A stretch of DNA of 64,000 nt from Hungatella sp. (GTDB taxonomy: Bacteria; Bacillota; Clostridia; Lachnospirales; Lachnospiraceae), in assembly GCA_022792815.1 (NCBI GenBank), contig JAAWBS010000038.1, forward strand, positions 62,001 through 126,000. The letters are read 5' to 3'. Position numbers and translations under genes: made by a program. Below, one piece after another: positions 34,174 through 42,448 of the stretch; within the stretch, counting starts at the first letter, position 1, and every line of letters begins with the position of its first letter. A model generated the notes under the pieces. It searched no databases and was not told where the DNA came from. It saw only the letters and a list, made by a program, of their open reading frames with translations.

Positions 34174-35252
34174 GCAGAATCTGGATGCCCGGCGGAGCGG
34201 GAAGCACGGACCTGGATGTGGTCACTGCCGGAGCGGGGGATGTGTTAAACGGTAAGGTGATCGTGGACAGGGACGGAAATCCGCTGGCCGGGACACTGAC
34301 ACTGAGCGGCGATGCAGGCGATTCCATGGTATTGGCCGGGAAGACCTATTATAATACGGATCCCAAGCAGAGGCGGACGGGGACCATGGTGAATCAGGGG
34401 ACCAAGACGGCGGCGCTGAACTGTGGTGGGGCGTATACCATCCCGGCCGGGTATCATAACGGTCAGGGAAAGGTAACGGCGAATTCGCTGGCGTCGCAGA
34501 CTGGGGTACAAAGCGGGAAAAGCGCGGCGGGAGCCGGGCAGGTTCTGGCCGGATATGAGGCATGGGTCAATGGAGGAAGAGTCACCGGAACCATGGCGAA
34601 CCAGGGGGCAAAGACGGCGGCGCTGAACTGCGGTGGGTCGTATACGATTCCGGCCGGGTATCATAACGGTCAGGGGAGGGTGACGGCGAATTCGCTGGCG
34701 TCGCAGACCGGGGTACAAAGCGGGAAGAGTGCGGCAGGAGCTGCTCAGATCCAGACGGGATATGAAGCCTGGGTGAACGGGGGAAGAGTGACCGGAACCA
34801 TGGCGACGATGAATGGAGGGACCTATACGCCGTCAGGATCACAGCAGACAATAAATTGCGCAGGAAAGAAAATGCTCAGCGATATTGTTTTTAAGGGGGC
34901 GGCTTTGTATAAAAAATACGGAGAAAAGAAACTAACAACTCCCACTGATAGAAAGACGTTTACAATAGTAAACCCAGCGGGAGGAAAAAACTGTTATTAT
35001 TTAAGTTTCAATCCTGGATTTAAACCTGTTATACTTTATGCCCAACTCGAGGGAGAAGGAATGACTGTGGCTGTTTATGGTCCAATAGGTGGCGGAAATG
35101 GGTTTGTTACCTGTTGGCAGAGAACAACTACTGGAAATTCTACGGAAGGGGTTGGTTTTATGGTAAGTAGCGGTTTTACCATATCAGCAAATTTAGTAAT
35201 AATTCCAGTACCCATATATGGTTCATATTATGTATCGGCAGTAGGCAGTTAA
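34170..35252 (+). CDS. Tail fibre / receptor-binding protein
   Basis: A 360-residue protein. The first 70 residues are an attachment region (SRIWMPGGAGSTDLDVVTAG). Two 69-residue repeats follow (71-208), each with NCGGxYTIPAGYHNGQG and SGKSAAGA, and a third, incomplete copy begins at 209. The last 130 residues have no repeats, are Tyr/Asn/Lys-rich and are encoded by visibly more AT-rich DNA than the rest. I read it as a shaft of repeats with a recently exchanged receptor-binding head that decides the target range. A short transcription gap and the mobile hairpin follow. Confidence 0.78.
   Translation: MSRIWMPGGAGSTDLDVVTAGAGDVLNGKVIVDRDGNPLAGTLTLSGDAGDSMVLAGKTYYNTDPKQRRTGTMVNQGTKTAALNCGGAYTIPAGYHNGQGKVTANSLASQTGVQSGKSAAGAGQVLAGYEAWVNGGRVTGTMANQGAKTAALNCGGSYTIPAGYHNGQGRVTANSLASQTGVQSGKSAAGAAQIQTGYEAWVNGGRVTGTMATMNGGTYTPSGSQQTINCAGKKMLSDIVFKGAALYKKYGEKKLTTPTDRKTFTIVNPAGGKNCYYLSFNPGFKPVILYAQLEGEGMTVAVYGPIGGGNGFVTCWQRTTTGNSTEGVGFMVSSGFTISANLVIIPVPIYGSYYVSAVGS
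34380..34793 (+). repeat. 207-bp tandem repeat in the fibre gene
   Basis: Unit 1 (34380-34586) and unit 2 (34587-34793) are nearly identical over 207 bases, in frame; a third, degenerate unit starts at 34794. Copy number can change by recombination and would alter fibre length. Confidence 0.9.
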
Positions 35253-35900
35253 GGTACAGTATTTTTTCTAATATATAAAACAATGGATTAGTTTATCTGT
35301 AAAGTTTGAAGCATTTAAATAGATAAATTAATTTCTGCCAAAGTACATAAAACATTAAAGGAATGAGAATCCCCAGTAATGTTTTTGATCCCCAAGTATA
35401 TGGTGAATAAAATTTTTAGGTAATTGCGAAAGTCAAAGTTGAGAGAATATTCTGACAATATATTCCATACAAAGCCTTCGTACACCAAGCATTCCGCTGA
35501 GCCCAGTAGGACAAAAAACACTCGGGCAGAGGGCCCTCCTGTTTTTTATGGTCTCATCTCCATGGCGTAATGGCTTTTCCTGGAATATATTGTCAGAATA
35601 TTCAGCCAAGTTTTGAGTTTCGCAAATGCCTAAAATAAAATTTTTCAAGAGAGGAGAAGGAGAGCCAGTGAAAGAAGTGTTAATGAGACGGGAGTGGTAT
35701 AAATGTTGGATCCAATATTAAGATTAATATGTTGGGATAGAAACAATATCATTCCGCCTACTATGTTGGATAATAGAGTAGAAGGTAATTTAACCTGTTG
35801 TGCTAGTTGATATAGAAAAACTTCAACAAAATATGCTATTCTATAGTTGTACACCACTACGACTATGAAGGAACTGGCAGAAGAATAAGAGGTGTTAAAA
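35253..35900. other. AT-rich gap between fibre and lysis genes
   Basis: Holds the 216-bp mobile hairpin (35417-35632) and otherwise only stop-rich AT sequence. A GTG at about 35668 behind GAGGAGAAGG opens 18 codons and stops; it may be the start of a lost gene. No other supported feature. Confidence 0.5.
35417..35632. mobile_element. Mobile hairpin element, copy 2 (216 bp)
   Basis: Begins TAGGTAATTGCGAAAG, ends TTTCGCAAATGCCTA. The outer 51 bases of each end are imperfect inverted repeats; the inner part (GAATATTCTGACAATATATTCCA) is perfect. Flanks 35405-35416 and 35633-35644 agree at 11 of 12 bases, a target duplication. No coding frame. Confidence 0.85.
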
Positions 35901-36248
35901 ATGGAAATAATCGCACACTATATCGGTGCACATTGGGTGGAGTGGCTGTTCGTGGCCATCTCCGCCCTTTTAAGTTTTGGCTATCATCAAATCACAGAAA
36001 GGCAAGCGGAAGAAAGCGTTAAAAACAAGGCGATCCAGGAAGGGGTTCAGGCTCTGTTGAGAGACCGAATTATCTGGTCTTACAACCATTACCAGGACAG
36101 AAGTTACTGCCCTATTTATGCCAAAGAAAATATCAAACGGATGTATGATGCATATCATAGATTAGGTGGAAATGATGTGGCCACCAGTCTGAAAGACAAG
36201 CTGATTAATATGCCGGAAGAAAGAGAGGACGAAGATGAATATCAATGA
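35901..36248 (+). CDS. Small membrane protein of the lysis cassette
   Basis: A 115-residue protein: one N-terminal membrane helix (WVEWLFVAISALLSFGYHQI) and a charged cytoplasmic part with YNHYQDRSYCPIYAKENIKRMYDAYHRLGGN. Proteins of this shape stand just before the holin in many clostridial phages. It overlaps the holin-like gene by 14 bases. Role unknown; a holin partner or regulator is likely. Confidence 0.6.
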   Translation: MEIIAHYIGAHWVEWLFVAISALLSFGYHQITERQAEESVKNKAIQEGVQALLRDRIIWSYNHYQDRSYCPIYAKENIKRMYDAYHRLGGNDVATSLKDKLINMPEEREDEDEYQ

Positions 36249-36561
36249 ATTAATGCAGGATCTTTCCTGTCTGCTGATCGCCATCGGAGTGATGGCTTTT
36301 CTTGTATCTATGATCACACAGGTGATCAAATCCTGGCCTGGGTTTGATAAGCTGCCTACATCGGCGGTGGTGATCGTCCTGTCCCTGGTCCTGTGCCCGG
36401 CGACCTTTGCAGCGCTGATGGCGTGGCAAAGGCAGCCTATCCGGTGGTACATGATATTTGCCTGTATGATCGCCGCCTTTGTGGTGGCGTTGGTAGCTAT
36501 GGACGGCTGGGAACGGTTGGGAGAAATATGGAAGCGGACCAGATATAAAGATAAGCGGTAA
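36235..36561 (+). CDS. Holin-like protein
   Basis: A 108-residue protein with three membrane helices (about 10-30, 44-64, 70-92) and a basic tail (GEIWKRTRYKDKR), the general shape of a class I holin. It lies directly before the endolysin gene, the expected place. No specific holin family was recognised, so the call rests on topology and context. Confidence 0.65.
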   Translation: MNINELMQDLSCLLIAIGVMAFLVSMITQVIKSWPGFDKLPTSAVVIVLSLVLCPATFAALMAWQRQPIRWYMIFACMIAAFVVALVAMDGWERLGEIWKRTRYKDKR

Positions 36562-36574
36562 TCGGAGGAAACCT

Positions 36575-37357
36575 ATGAACGCAGCAAAAACATTAATCAA
36601 TATCGCCCGAGCCGAAGTCGGGTATCTGGAGAAAAAGTCTGACAGAGATCTGGACAGCAAGGCGACCAATGTCGGGAACGGCAACTACACCAAATATGCC
36701 AGAGACCTCTATCCCTCTTTACAAGGCCAGCCATGGTGTGACATGTTTGTGGACTGGTGCTTTGTCCGGGCCTTTGGGGAGGTGGAGGCGAGGCAGCTCC
36801 TGGGCGGATTCAGCGCATACACTCCGACATCGGCCCAGTATTATAAAGATCGGAAAAGATGGGCAGCACTTTCACATCAGGCCCAGCCCGGGGACCAGAT
36901 CTTTTTCAAAAACGCGGTCCGCATCTGTCATACCGGCATTGTCACCAACACTACAGCAGACAGAGTCTATACCATAGAAGGCAATACCGGCAGTGCTTAT
37001 GAGGTGGTGGCTAACGGCGGCGGAGTATATGAAAAGTCCTATCCCTTGAATCACCCCGGCATCGCTGGATACGGACACCCTGACTGGTCTCTGGTGGAAC
37101 TCCCTCATTACGAGCTTGGCTGGCACTGGGATCAGAACGGCTGGTGGTATGCAGATACGGATACTACATATCTGAAAGACTGCTGGAGAGACATCAACGG
37201 CCATCGGTACTATTTTAACCAGGACGGCTATGCTTTGACCGACTGGCATGAGATCAATGGAAAGTGGTACTATTTTGAGCCGAGAGCCGGCCACCCCCTG
37301 GAATGTGCTCTGTATGTAACAGATTCCAGGGGAGTCCAGGAGGCGGGAAGATTTTGA
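36575..37357 (+). CDS. Endolysin: CHAP amidase with cell-wall-binding repeats
   Basis: A 260-residue peptidoglycan hydrolase that would release the particles by lysis. Residues 1-170 are a CHAP domain with Cys55 (QPWCDMFVDW) and His119 (ICHTGIV). Residues 180-236 hold about three choline-binding-type repeats (GWWYADTDTTYLKDCW; HRYYFNQDGYALTDW; KWYYFEP). There is no signal peptide, so export depends on the holin. The wall repeats are the same kind as in the cohesin-like protein at 20636 and the protein at 48140. Confidence 0.9.
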   Translation: MNAAKTLINIARAEVGYLEKKSDRDLDSKATNVGNGNYTKYARDLYPSLQGQPWCDMFVDWCFVRAFGEVEARQLLGGFSAYTPTSAQYYKDRKRWAALSHQAQPGDQIFFKNAVRICHTGIVTNTTADRVYTIEGNTGSAYEVVANGGGVYEKSYPLNHPGIAGYGHPDWSLVELPHYELGWHWDQNGWWYADTDTTYLKDCWRDINGHRYYFNQDGYALTDWHEINGKWYYFEPRAGHPLECALYVTDSRGVQEAGRF

Positions 37358-37363
37358 AAACTG

Positions 37364-37395
37364 TAAAGCCCCGGTCTGACAGCACCGGGGCTTTA
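37364..37395 (+). terminator. Terminator after the endolysin
   Basis: A 12-bp perfect stem (37364-37375 with 37384-37395), ending in CTTTA. It closes the tail-lysis operon. Confidence 0.75.
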
Positions 37396-37411
37396 AGAAG
37401 TATAACTTATT

Positions 37412-37748
37412 TTATCTTACATTCAAGATAATCTGTTTGGCTTCTCCTGAGACATAATCAATGATAAGCAGCGTGTATATGTTTATCTTTTTTTTCGTCT
37501 TTGTTCTGCCTCTGACCATGGCGCTTAAGGTGCCGAAGGCGGCGGCCTCTAAAATCATGTCGGGCGCTGGCTGTTCGACCACTTGTCTGATCTGTCATTC
37601 ACCCATAAGTAGGGCGTTTGTAACTTTTTCAAGAGGCAATTCCTTCTGGTAATAATGTGGCAGTAAAGGGAGTTTCTGTCGGAACTGGCAATCCGTCGAT
37701 CAGAACCCCGGCGGTCCTGTAGTTCTTTTCTTTTGGTTTACCAAACAT
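37412..37748 (-). pseudogene. Decayed PH-like domain protein
   Basis: From an ATG at 37748 the frame reads MFGKPKEKNYRTAGVLIDGL and on to a premature TGA after about 39 codons. A second, shifted frame nearer 37412 reads EQPAPDMILEAAAFGTLSAM and MVRGRTKTKKK to a natural end (IILNVR). Together they match the two ends of small PH-like/SHOCT-associated proteins, with the middle lost. It borders the right side of the tail cassette; a related truncated gene borders the left. Confidence 0.6.
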
Positions 37749-37784
37749 GCTTTAATGAATCTCCGTTCACTCGAATAGGTCATC

Positions 37785-38000
37785 TAGGTAATTGCGAAAG
37801 TTAAAGTTGAGAGAATATTCTGACAATATATTCCGTACAAAGCTTTCGTACGCCGGGCATTTCACTGAGCCCAGTAGGACAAAAAACACTCGGACAGAGG
37901 CTCCTCCGGTTTTTTATGGTCTCAGCTCTATGGCATAATGGCTTTCCCTGGAATATATTGTCAGAATATTCAGCCAAGTTTTGACGTTCGCAATTACCTA
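37785..38000. mobile_element. Mobile hairpin element, copy 3 (216 bp)
   Basis: Same length and ends as copy 2 (TAGGTAATTGCG ... CGCAATTACCTA), with about 50-base inverted arms and a similar interior. Flanked by perfect 12-base direct repeats GAATAGGTCATC at 37773-37784 and 38001-38012. Confidence 0.9.
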
Positions 38001-38130
38001 GAATAGGTCATCCACTTTCTGCTATCTATTAATAAAGCCTATCAAAAATGCTGAAAAAAATGGGTTCTTGCCATCAGTGGAACATAATGATAAAATAAAA
38101 ACAGAGAAGCAGAATACAGGGAGGGGTAAT

Positions 38131-39156
38131 TTGGCGGCGAAAGATACAGTGACAAAAGATTATATAAAAGACGCGAAGGTTTTTGCAGACGCATTTAACT
38201 ATTTGATGTTTGAAGGGAATCCGGTAATTGATCCGTCAAAGCTCCATGAAATGGACGCTGCAGAGATCGGGATGCCATACGGGGAGGGAAAGACAAGAGC
38301 TACCGTACAGAAATTCCGCGATGGGTTAAAATATGTGACTGCCATGGAGGATGATAACGGAGCCTATCTTTTACTGGGAATCGAAAACCAGTCGGAAATC
38401 CACTACGCCATGGCAGTAAAAAATATGGTATATGATGCGCTCCAATATGCGTCACAGGTGGAAAAAGCAGCGAAGTCTCATCGCGACAGGGGGAAAAGAA
38501 AAGGGGCGCAGAAGGCGGAAACGGCCAGTGCAGAGAAGACAGGGATACGTCCGGAGGCCGGGGAATACCTGAGCGGTTTCTACAAGGGAGACCGGCTGCT
38601 GCCGGTAGTTACGCTGGTGCTCCTGTTCAATCCGGAACCGTGGGATGCCCCCATGAGTATTCATGACATGCTGTCAGTGAAAGATCCAAAGATTTTGTCC
38701 TTTGTCCCGGACTACCGGATCAATCTGATCGCTCCGGCTCAGATCAGGGCGGAGGATATGGATAGATTCAGAAGCAGTCTGCGGGAAGTGCTGCTCTATA
38801 TAAAGTATTCCAAGGACAGGGAACAGCTTAACCATTTGTTGGAGACAGACCCACAGTTTCGTAATCTGGACATAGAAGCGGCAGTGGTAATCAATACAGT
38901 CACAAACTCCAGATTGAAATTTGACAGGAAGGAGAAGATGATAGATATGTGTCAGGCAGTAGCAGACATGAGGAGAGAAGAAAGACAGGAAGGAAGACAG
39001 GAAGGAAGACGGGAAGGAAGGCAGGAAGGAAGACAGGAGGCAGACAGGAGGACCGCCCGGAATATGTTAAAGAGAGGCGATTCCCTGGAGGCGATAGCAG
39101 AGGTTCTGGAACTTCCGACAGAGGTAATCAGGGCCTGGAAGCTGGATGAGAAGTAA
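38131..39156 (+). CDS. Rpn family nuclease / PD-(D/E)XK transposase-like protein
   Basis: A 341-residue protein of the Rpn (recombination-promoting nuclease, formerly transposase_31-like) group: N-terminal KDYIKDAKVFADAFNYLMF, a PD-(D/E)XK-like middle (LLLGIENQSEIHYAMAVKN), and a C-terminal run of QEGR repeats (about 300-322) before a short helical end (GDSLEAIAEVLELPTEVI). The TTG at 38131 follows GGGAGGGG; an earlier TTG at 38068 lacks a site. The upstream promoter region was hit by the mobile hairpin (ends 38000). These proteins act in recombination or anti-phage defence in other bacteria; the role here is unknown. Confidence 0.8.
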   Translation: MAAKDTVTKDYIKDAKVFADAFNYLMFEGNPVIDPSKLHEMDAAEIGMPYGEGKTRATVQKFRDGLKYVTAMEDDNGAYLLLGIENQSEIHYAMAVKNMVYDALQYASQVEKAAKSHRDRGKRKGAQKAETASAEKTGIRPEAGEYLSGFYKGDRLLPVVTLVLLFNPEPWDAPMSIHDMLSVKDPKILSFVPDYRINLIAPAQIRAEDMDRFRSSLREVLLYIKYSKDREQLNHLLETDPQFRNLDIEAAVVINTVTNSRLKFDRKEKMIDMCQAVADMRREERQEGRQEGRREGRQEGRQEADRRTARNMLKRGDSLEAIAEVLELPTEVIRAWKLDEK

Positions 39157-39185
39157 ACTCTTAAAATTCAACTGAGATCTCAATT

Positions 39186-39237
39186 ACTACCCTCTGTGAG
39201 CAAGGGCGCGCGTCCCGCTGTCCACGGAGGGTAGTTT
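39186..39237 (+). terminator. Terminator after the Rpn-type gene
   Basis: A 13-bp stem with one G:U (39186-39198 with 39223-39235), long GC-rich loop, then TTT. Confidence 0.75.
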
Positions 39238-39320
39238 ATCATCTGCCGGAATATGGCTCTTTATAACCCCAGGTTATGCCAAAAGTTCCAAATTACTTTA
39301 AGGGAATTTATTGGGAATTC

Positions 39321-39349
39321 TTGAAATCTGCCGACAAATGAGATATGAT
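39321..39349 (+). promoter_or_regulatory. Promoter for leuB
   Basis: TTGAAA (39321-39326), 17 bases, TATGAT (39344-39349). The leader is about 40 bases, too short for a T-box, so leuB is not under riboswitch control here. Confidence 0.65.
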
Positions 39350-39396
39350 GAAGAGAAACAGTTGCAGAGAGAAAGAAAAAAGGGGAGAGGAAAGGG

Positions 39397-40482
39397 ATGG
39401 ACTGTAAGATTGTGACCATACCGGGCGACGGCATCGGCCCGGAGATTGTGAGAGAGGCATGTAAGATTCTTGACAAGATCGGCCAGGCGTACGGCCATAG
39501 ATTCGAGTATACGGAGGTTCTCATGGGCGGCTGTTCCATCGATGCCCACGGAGTCCCACTGACTGAGGAGGCCTTAGAGACAGCCAGACAAAGCGACGCG
39601 GTTCTCTTAGGGGCCGTGGGAGGAGACGTGGGAAATTCCAGGTGGTATGACGTGGCGCCAAACCTGAGACCGGAGGCAGGACTTTTAGCTATCCGCAAGG
39701 GGCTGAACCTGTTTGCCAATATCCGCCCGGCTTATCTGTACCGGGAGCTGGCGGATGCCTGCCCATTAAAGAAGGAGATCATCGGGGACGGATTCGACAT
39801 GGTGATCATGAGGGAGCTGACGGGAGGCCTGTATTTCGGAGAGAGACACACCGAGGAGATCGACGGAGTCAGGACGGCGGTGGACACCCTGACCTACAAT
39901 GAAAACGAGATCCGCCGCATCGCGGTGAAGGCCTTTGACATCGCCATGAAGAGGCGGAAGAAGGTCATCAGCGTGGACAAGGCCAATGTGCTGGATTCCT
40001 CCAGACTCTGGAGAAATGTGGTGGAGGAAGCGGCGATAGACTACCCGGAGGTGGAGCTGACCCACATGCTGGTGGACAACTGTGCCATGCAGCTGGTGAT
40101 GAATCCGGGGCAGTTCGACGTGGTCCTGACAGAGAACATGTTCGGAGACATCCTGTCAGACGAGGCCAGCATGATCACCGGTTCCATCGGTATGCTGTCG
40201 TCGGCCAGCTTAAATGAGACCAGATTCGGACTGTACGAGCCCAGCCACGGCTCGGCGCCGGACATCGCAGGCAAGGACCTGGCCAACCCCATCGCCACCA
40301 TCTTGTCGGCGGCCATGATGCTTCGGTATTCCTTTGACCTGGACAAGGAGGCGGTTGCCATCGAGCAGGCTGTCCAGAACGTGCTGACAGACGGGTACCG
40401 GACCGGGGACATCTGGCAGGAGGGCTGCACGAGAGTCGGAACGGGCCGCATGGGAGATCTGATCGCGGCGGCCGTGAGGTAG
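39397..40482 (+). CDS. leuB: 3-isopropylmalate dehydrogenase
   Basis: Oxidises and decarboxylates 3-isopropylmalate, the third step of leucine synthesis, using NAD+. The 361 residues show [10 protein letters not shown] at the start, the substrate loop ([20 protein letters not shown]), the metal-binding Asp in [13 protein letters not shown], and the NAD-binding [19 protein letters not shown]. leuA, leuC and leuD are not in this window. It is separated from ilvD by a 286-base gap holding a large palindrome. Confidence 0.96.
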   Translation: MDCKIVTIPGDGIGPEIVREACKILDKIGQAYGHRFEYTEVLMGGCSIDAHGVPLTEEALETARQSDAVLLGAVGGDVGNSRWYDVAPNLRPEAGLLAIRKGLNLFANIRPAYLYRELADACPLKKEIIGDGFDMVIMRELTGGLYFGERHTEEIDGVRTAVDTLTYNENEIRRIAVKAFDIAMKRRKKVISVDKANVLDSSRLWRNVVEEAAIDYPEVELTHMLVDNCAMQLVMNPGQFDVVLTENMFGDILSDEASMITGSIGMLSSASLNETRFGLYEPSHGSAPDIAGKDLANPIATILSAAMMLRYSFDLDKEAVAIEQAVQNVLTDGYRTGDIWQEGCTRVGTGRMGDLIAAAVR

Positions 40483-40513
40483 GATGGGGATTCAGGGGCT
40501 GGCAGGAAGGTAT

Positions 40514-40652
40514 GCCCATGAGAAGTTTGTATTCCCATTCGGGCACTCTTGCGCTCTTGTTGACCCTGCAGCGGTACTAAGCTCGTAAAAGACACGAGCT
40601 AAGGACCGGCGGGTCAAAGGTCCCTCATCGGGAATACAAATTTCTCATGGGC
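40514..40652. repeat. Large nested palindrome between leuB and ilvD
   Basis: An outer inverted repeat of 23 bases (40514-40536 with 40630-40652, one mismatch) encloses a 7-base repeat (TTGACCC 40560-40566 / GGGTCAA 40611-40617) and an inner hairpin (AGCTCGT 40580-40586 / ACGAGCT 40594-40600). No coding frame, no U-run. It may be an intergenic repeat element or an RNA structure that splits leuB from ilvD expression. Confidence 0.8.
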
Positions 40653-40768
40653 TGGAATCCTGGCAGGCCGTGAACAGAGACCCCGAAATCGCAAAGAAAA
40701 GACGGAATCAGGTGACGGCAGCGAAACAACGGAAAAAGTCAAAGAATCAAATCAGGAGGAACTCACAT

Positions 40769-42427
40769 ATGAGAAGTGATAATGCGAAATCCGGGATGCA
40801 GCAGGCTCCGGCCAGGTCCCTTTACCGGGCCCTGGGGCTGACGGAGGAGGAGCTGGCAAGACCCCTTGTGGGAGTGGTCAGCTCGTATAATGAGATTGTA
40901 CCGGGACATATGAACCTGGATAAGATTGTGGAGGCGGTGAAGCAGGGAGTGGCCATGGCGGGGGGAACCCCCATCGTGTTCCCGGCTATCGCCGTGTGCG
41001 ACGGCATCGCCATGGGCCATGAGGGGATGAAGTATTCTCTGGTCACCAGGGATCTGATCGCCGACTCCACGGAGTGTATGGCCATCGCCCACCAGTTCGA
41101 CGCCCTGGTCATGGTTCCCAACTGTGACAAGAACGTGCCGGGGCTTCTCATGGCGGCGGCGCGGCTGAACATCCCCACCGTGTTTGTGAGCGGAGGCCCT
41201 ATGCTGGCCGGCCGCGTCAAGGGGGAGAAGAGAAGCCTGTCCAGCATGTTTGAGGCGGTGGGCTCCTATGCGGCGGGCACCATGACGGAGGAGGACGTGA
41301 AGGAGTTCGAGTGCAAGGTGTGTCCCACCTGCGGTTCCTGCTCCGGCATGTACACGGCCAACAGCATGAACTGTCTCACCGAGGTCCTGGGCATGGGGCT
41401 TCCGGGCAACGGCACCATCCCGGCGGTGTACTCCGAGAGGATCCGTCTGGCCAAGAAGGCCGGCATGGCGGTGATGGACATGCTGGAGAAGAATATCCGT
41501 CCCAGGGACATTATGACCAAAGAGGCCTTCTACAACGCCCTGACCATGGACATGGCTCTTGGATGCAGCACCAACAGCATGCTCCACCTGCCGGCCATCG
41601 CCCACGAGGCGGGAGTGGACGTCAATGTGGACGTCGCCAACGACATCAGTGCCAAGACTCCCAACCTGTGCCACCTGGCTCCTGCAGGACCTACCTACAT
41701 GGAAGATCTCAACGAGGCGGGCGGGATCCACGCGGTGATGAACGAGATCGCCAGGCTGGGCCTTCTCAATCTGGACTGCATGACGGTCACGGGAAAGACG
41801 GTGGGAGAGAATATAAAAGGCTGCGTCAACAAAAATCCGGCGGTCATCCGCCCGGTGGAGAATCCCTACTCCCAGACAGGCGGCATCGCTGTGCTCCGGG
41901 GCAATCTGGCTCCGGACTCCTGCGTGGTGAAGCGCTCCGCCGTGGTTCCCGAGATGCTTAAGCACGAGGGGCCGGCCAGAGTCTTTGACAGCGAGGAGGA
42001 GGCCATCGCCGCCATCAAGGGCGGAAAGATCGTGGCGGGAGACGTGGTGGTCATCCGCTATGAGGGTCCCAAGGGCGGCCCGGGCATGAGGGAGATGCTC
42101 AACCCCACCTCCGCCATCGCGGGCATGGGTCTGGGCTCCTCTGTGGCCCTGATCACCGACGGCCGTTTCAGCGGCGCTTCCAGAGGCGCTTCCATCGGCC
42201 ATGTGAGTCCCGAGGCGGCGGCCGGAGGGCCCATCGGCCTGGTGGAGGAGGGGGACGTCATCTCCATCGACATCAATGCCAACGCCATCAACATGAACGT
42301 ATCCGACGAGGAGCTGGCACGCAGAAGAAGTACCTGGACTCCCAGGACAAAGGAAGTAACCGGCTATCTGAAACGCTACCAAAGACTGGTGACCAGCGCC
42401 GACAAAGGGGCCATCCTGGAAGACTAG
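40769..42427 (+). CDS. ilvD: Dihydroxy-acid dehydratase
   Basis: Iron-sulfur enzyme that dehydrates dihydroxy-isovalerate/-methylvalerate in Val, Ile and Leu synthesis. The 552 residues carry the cluster cysteines in [25 protein letters not shown] and [19 protein letters not shown], and the C-terminal [19 protein letters not shown] motif. AGGAGG lies 8 bases before the ATG at 40769; the frame is open further upstream, but without a start site. ilvB follows after 21 bases. Confidence 0.96.
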   Translation: MRSDNAKSGMQQAPARSLYRALGLTEEELARPLVGVVSSYNEIVPGHMNLDKIVEAVKQGVAMAGGTPIVFPAIAVCDGIAMGHEGMKYSLVTRDLIADSTECMAIAHQFDALVMVPNCDKNVPGLLMAAARLNIPTVFVSGGPMLAGRVKGEKRSLSSMFEAVGSYAAGTMTEEDVKEFECKVCPTCGSCSGMYTANSMNCLTEVLGMGLPGNGTIPAVYSERIRLAKKAGMAVMDMLEKNIRPRDIMTKEAFYNALTMDMALGCSTNSMLHLPAIAHEAGVDVNVDVANDISAKTPNLCHLAPAGPTYMEDLNEAGGIHAVMNEIARLGLLNLDCMTVTGKTVGENIKGCVNKNPAVIRPVENPYSQTGGIAVLRGNLAPDSCVVKRSAVVPEMLKHEGPARVFDSEEEAIAAIKGGKIVAGDVVVIRYEGPKGGPGMREMLNPTSAIAGMGLGSSVALITDGRFSGASRGASIGHVSPEAAAGGPIGLVEEGDVISIDINANAINMNVSDEELARRRSTWTPRTKEVTGYLKRYQRLVTSADKGAILED

Positions 42428-42448
42428 AAGTAAGGAGAGAACAACCGC

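Noticed and set aside
22600-37395. A complete temperate prophage
   Set aside because: No integrase, terminase, portal, capsid or replication genes, and no flanking attachment repeats or tRNA gene were found.
37461-37652. 63-codon plus-strand frame after the endolysin
   Set aside because: It is antisense to the recognisable remains of a PH-like gene.
38931-39060. Repeated GGAAGRCAGGAAGR units that resemble a repeat array
   Set aside because: They are in-frame codons for the QEGR tail of the Rpn-type protein; unit and spacer sizes do not fit CRISPR, and no CRISPR array was seen anywhere in the window.
40763-42382. Long open frame (539 codons) on the minus strand opposite ilvD
   Set aside because: It mirrors the codon bias of GC-rich ilvD, has His/Gly-rich low-quality sequence and no ribosome site; ilvD itself has all family motifs.
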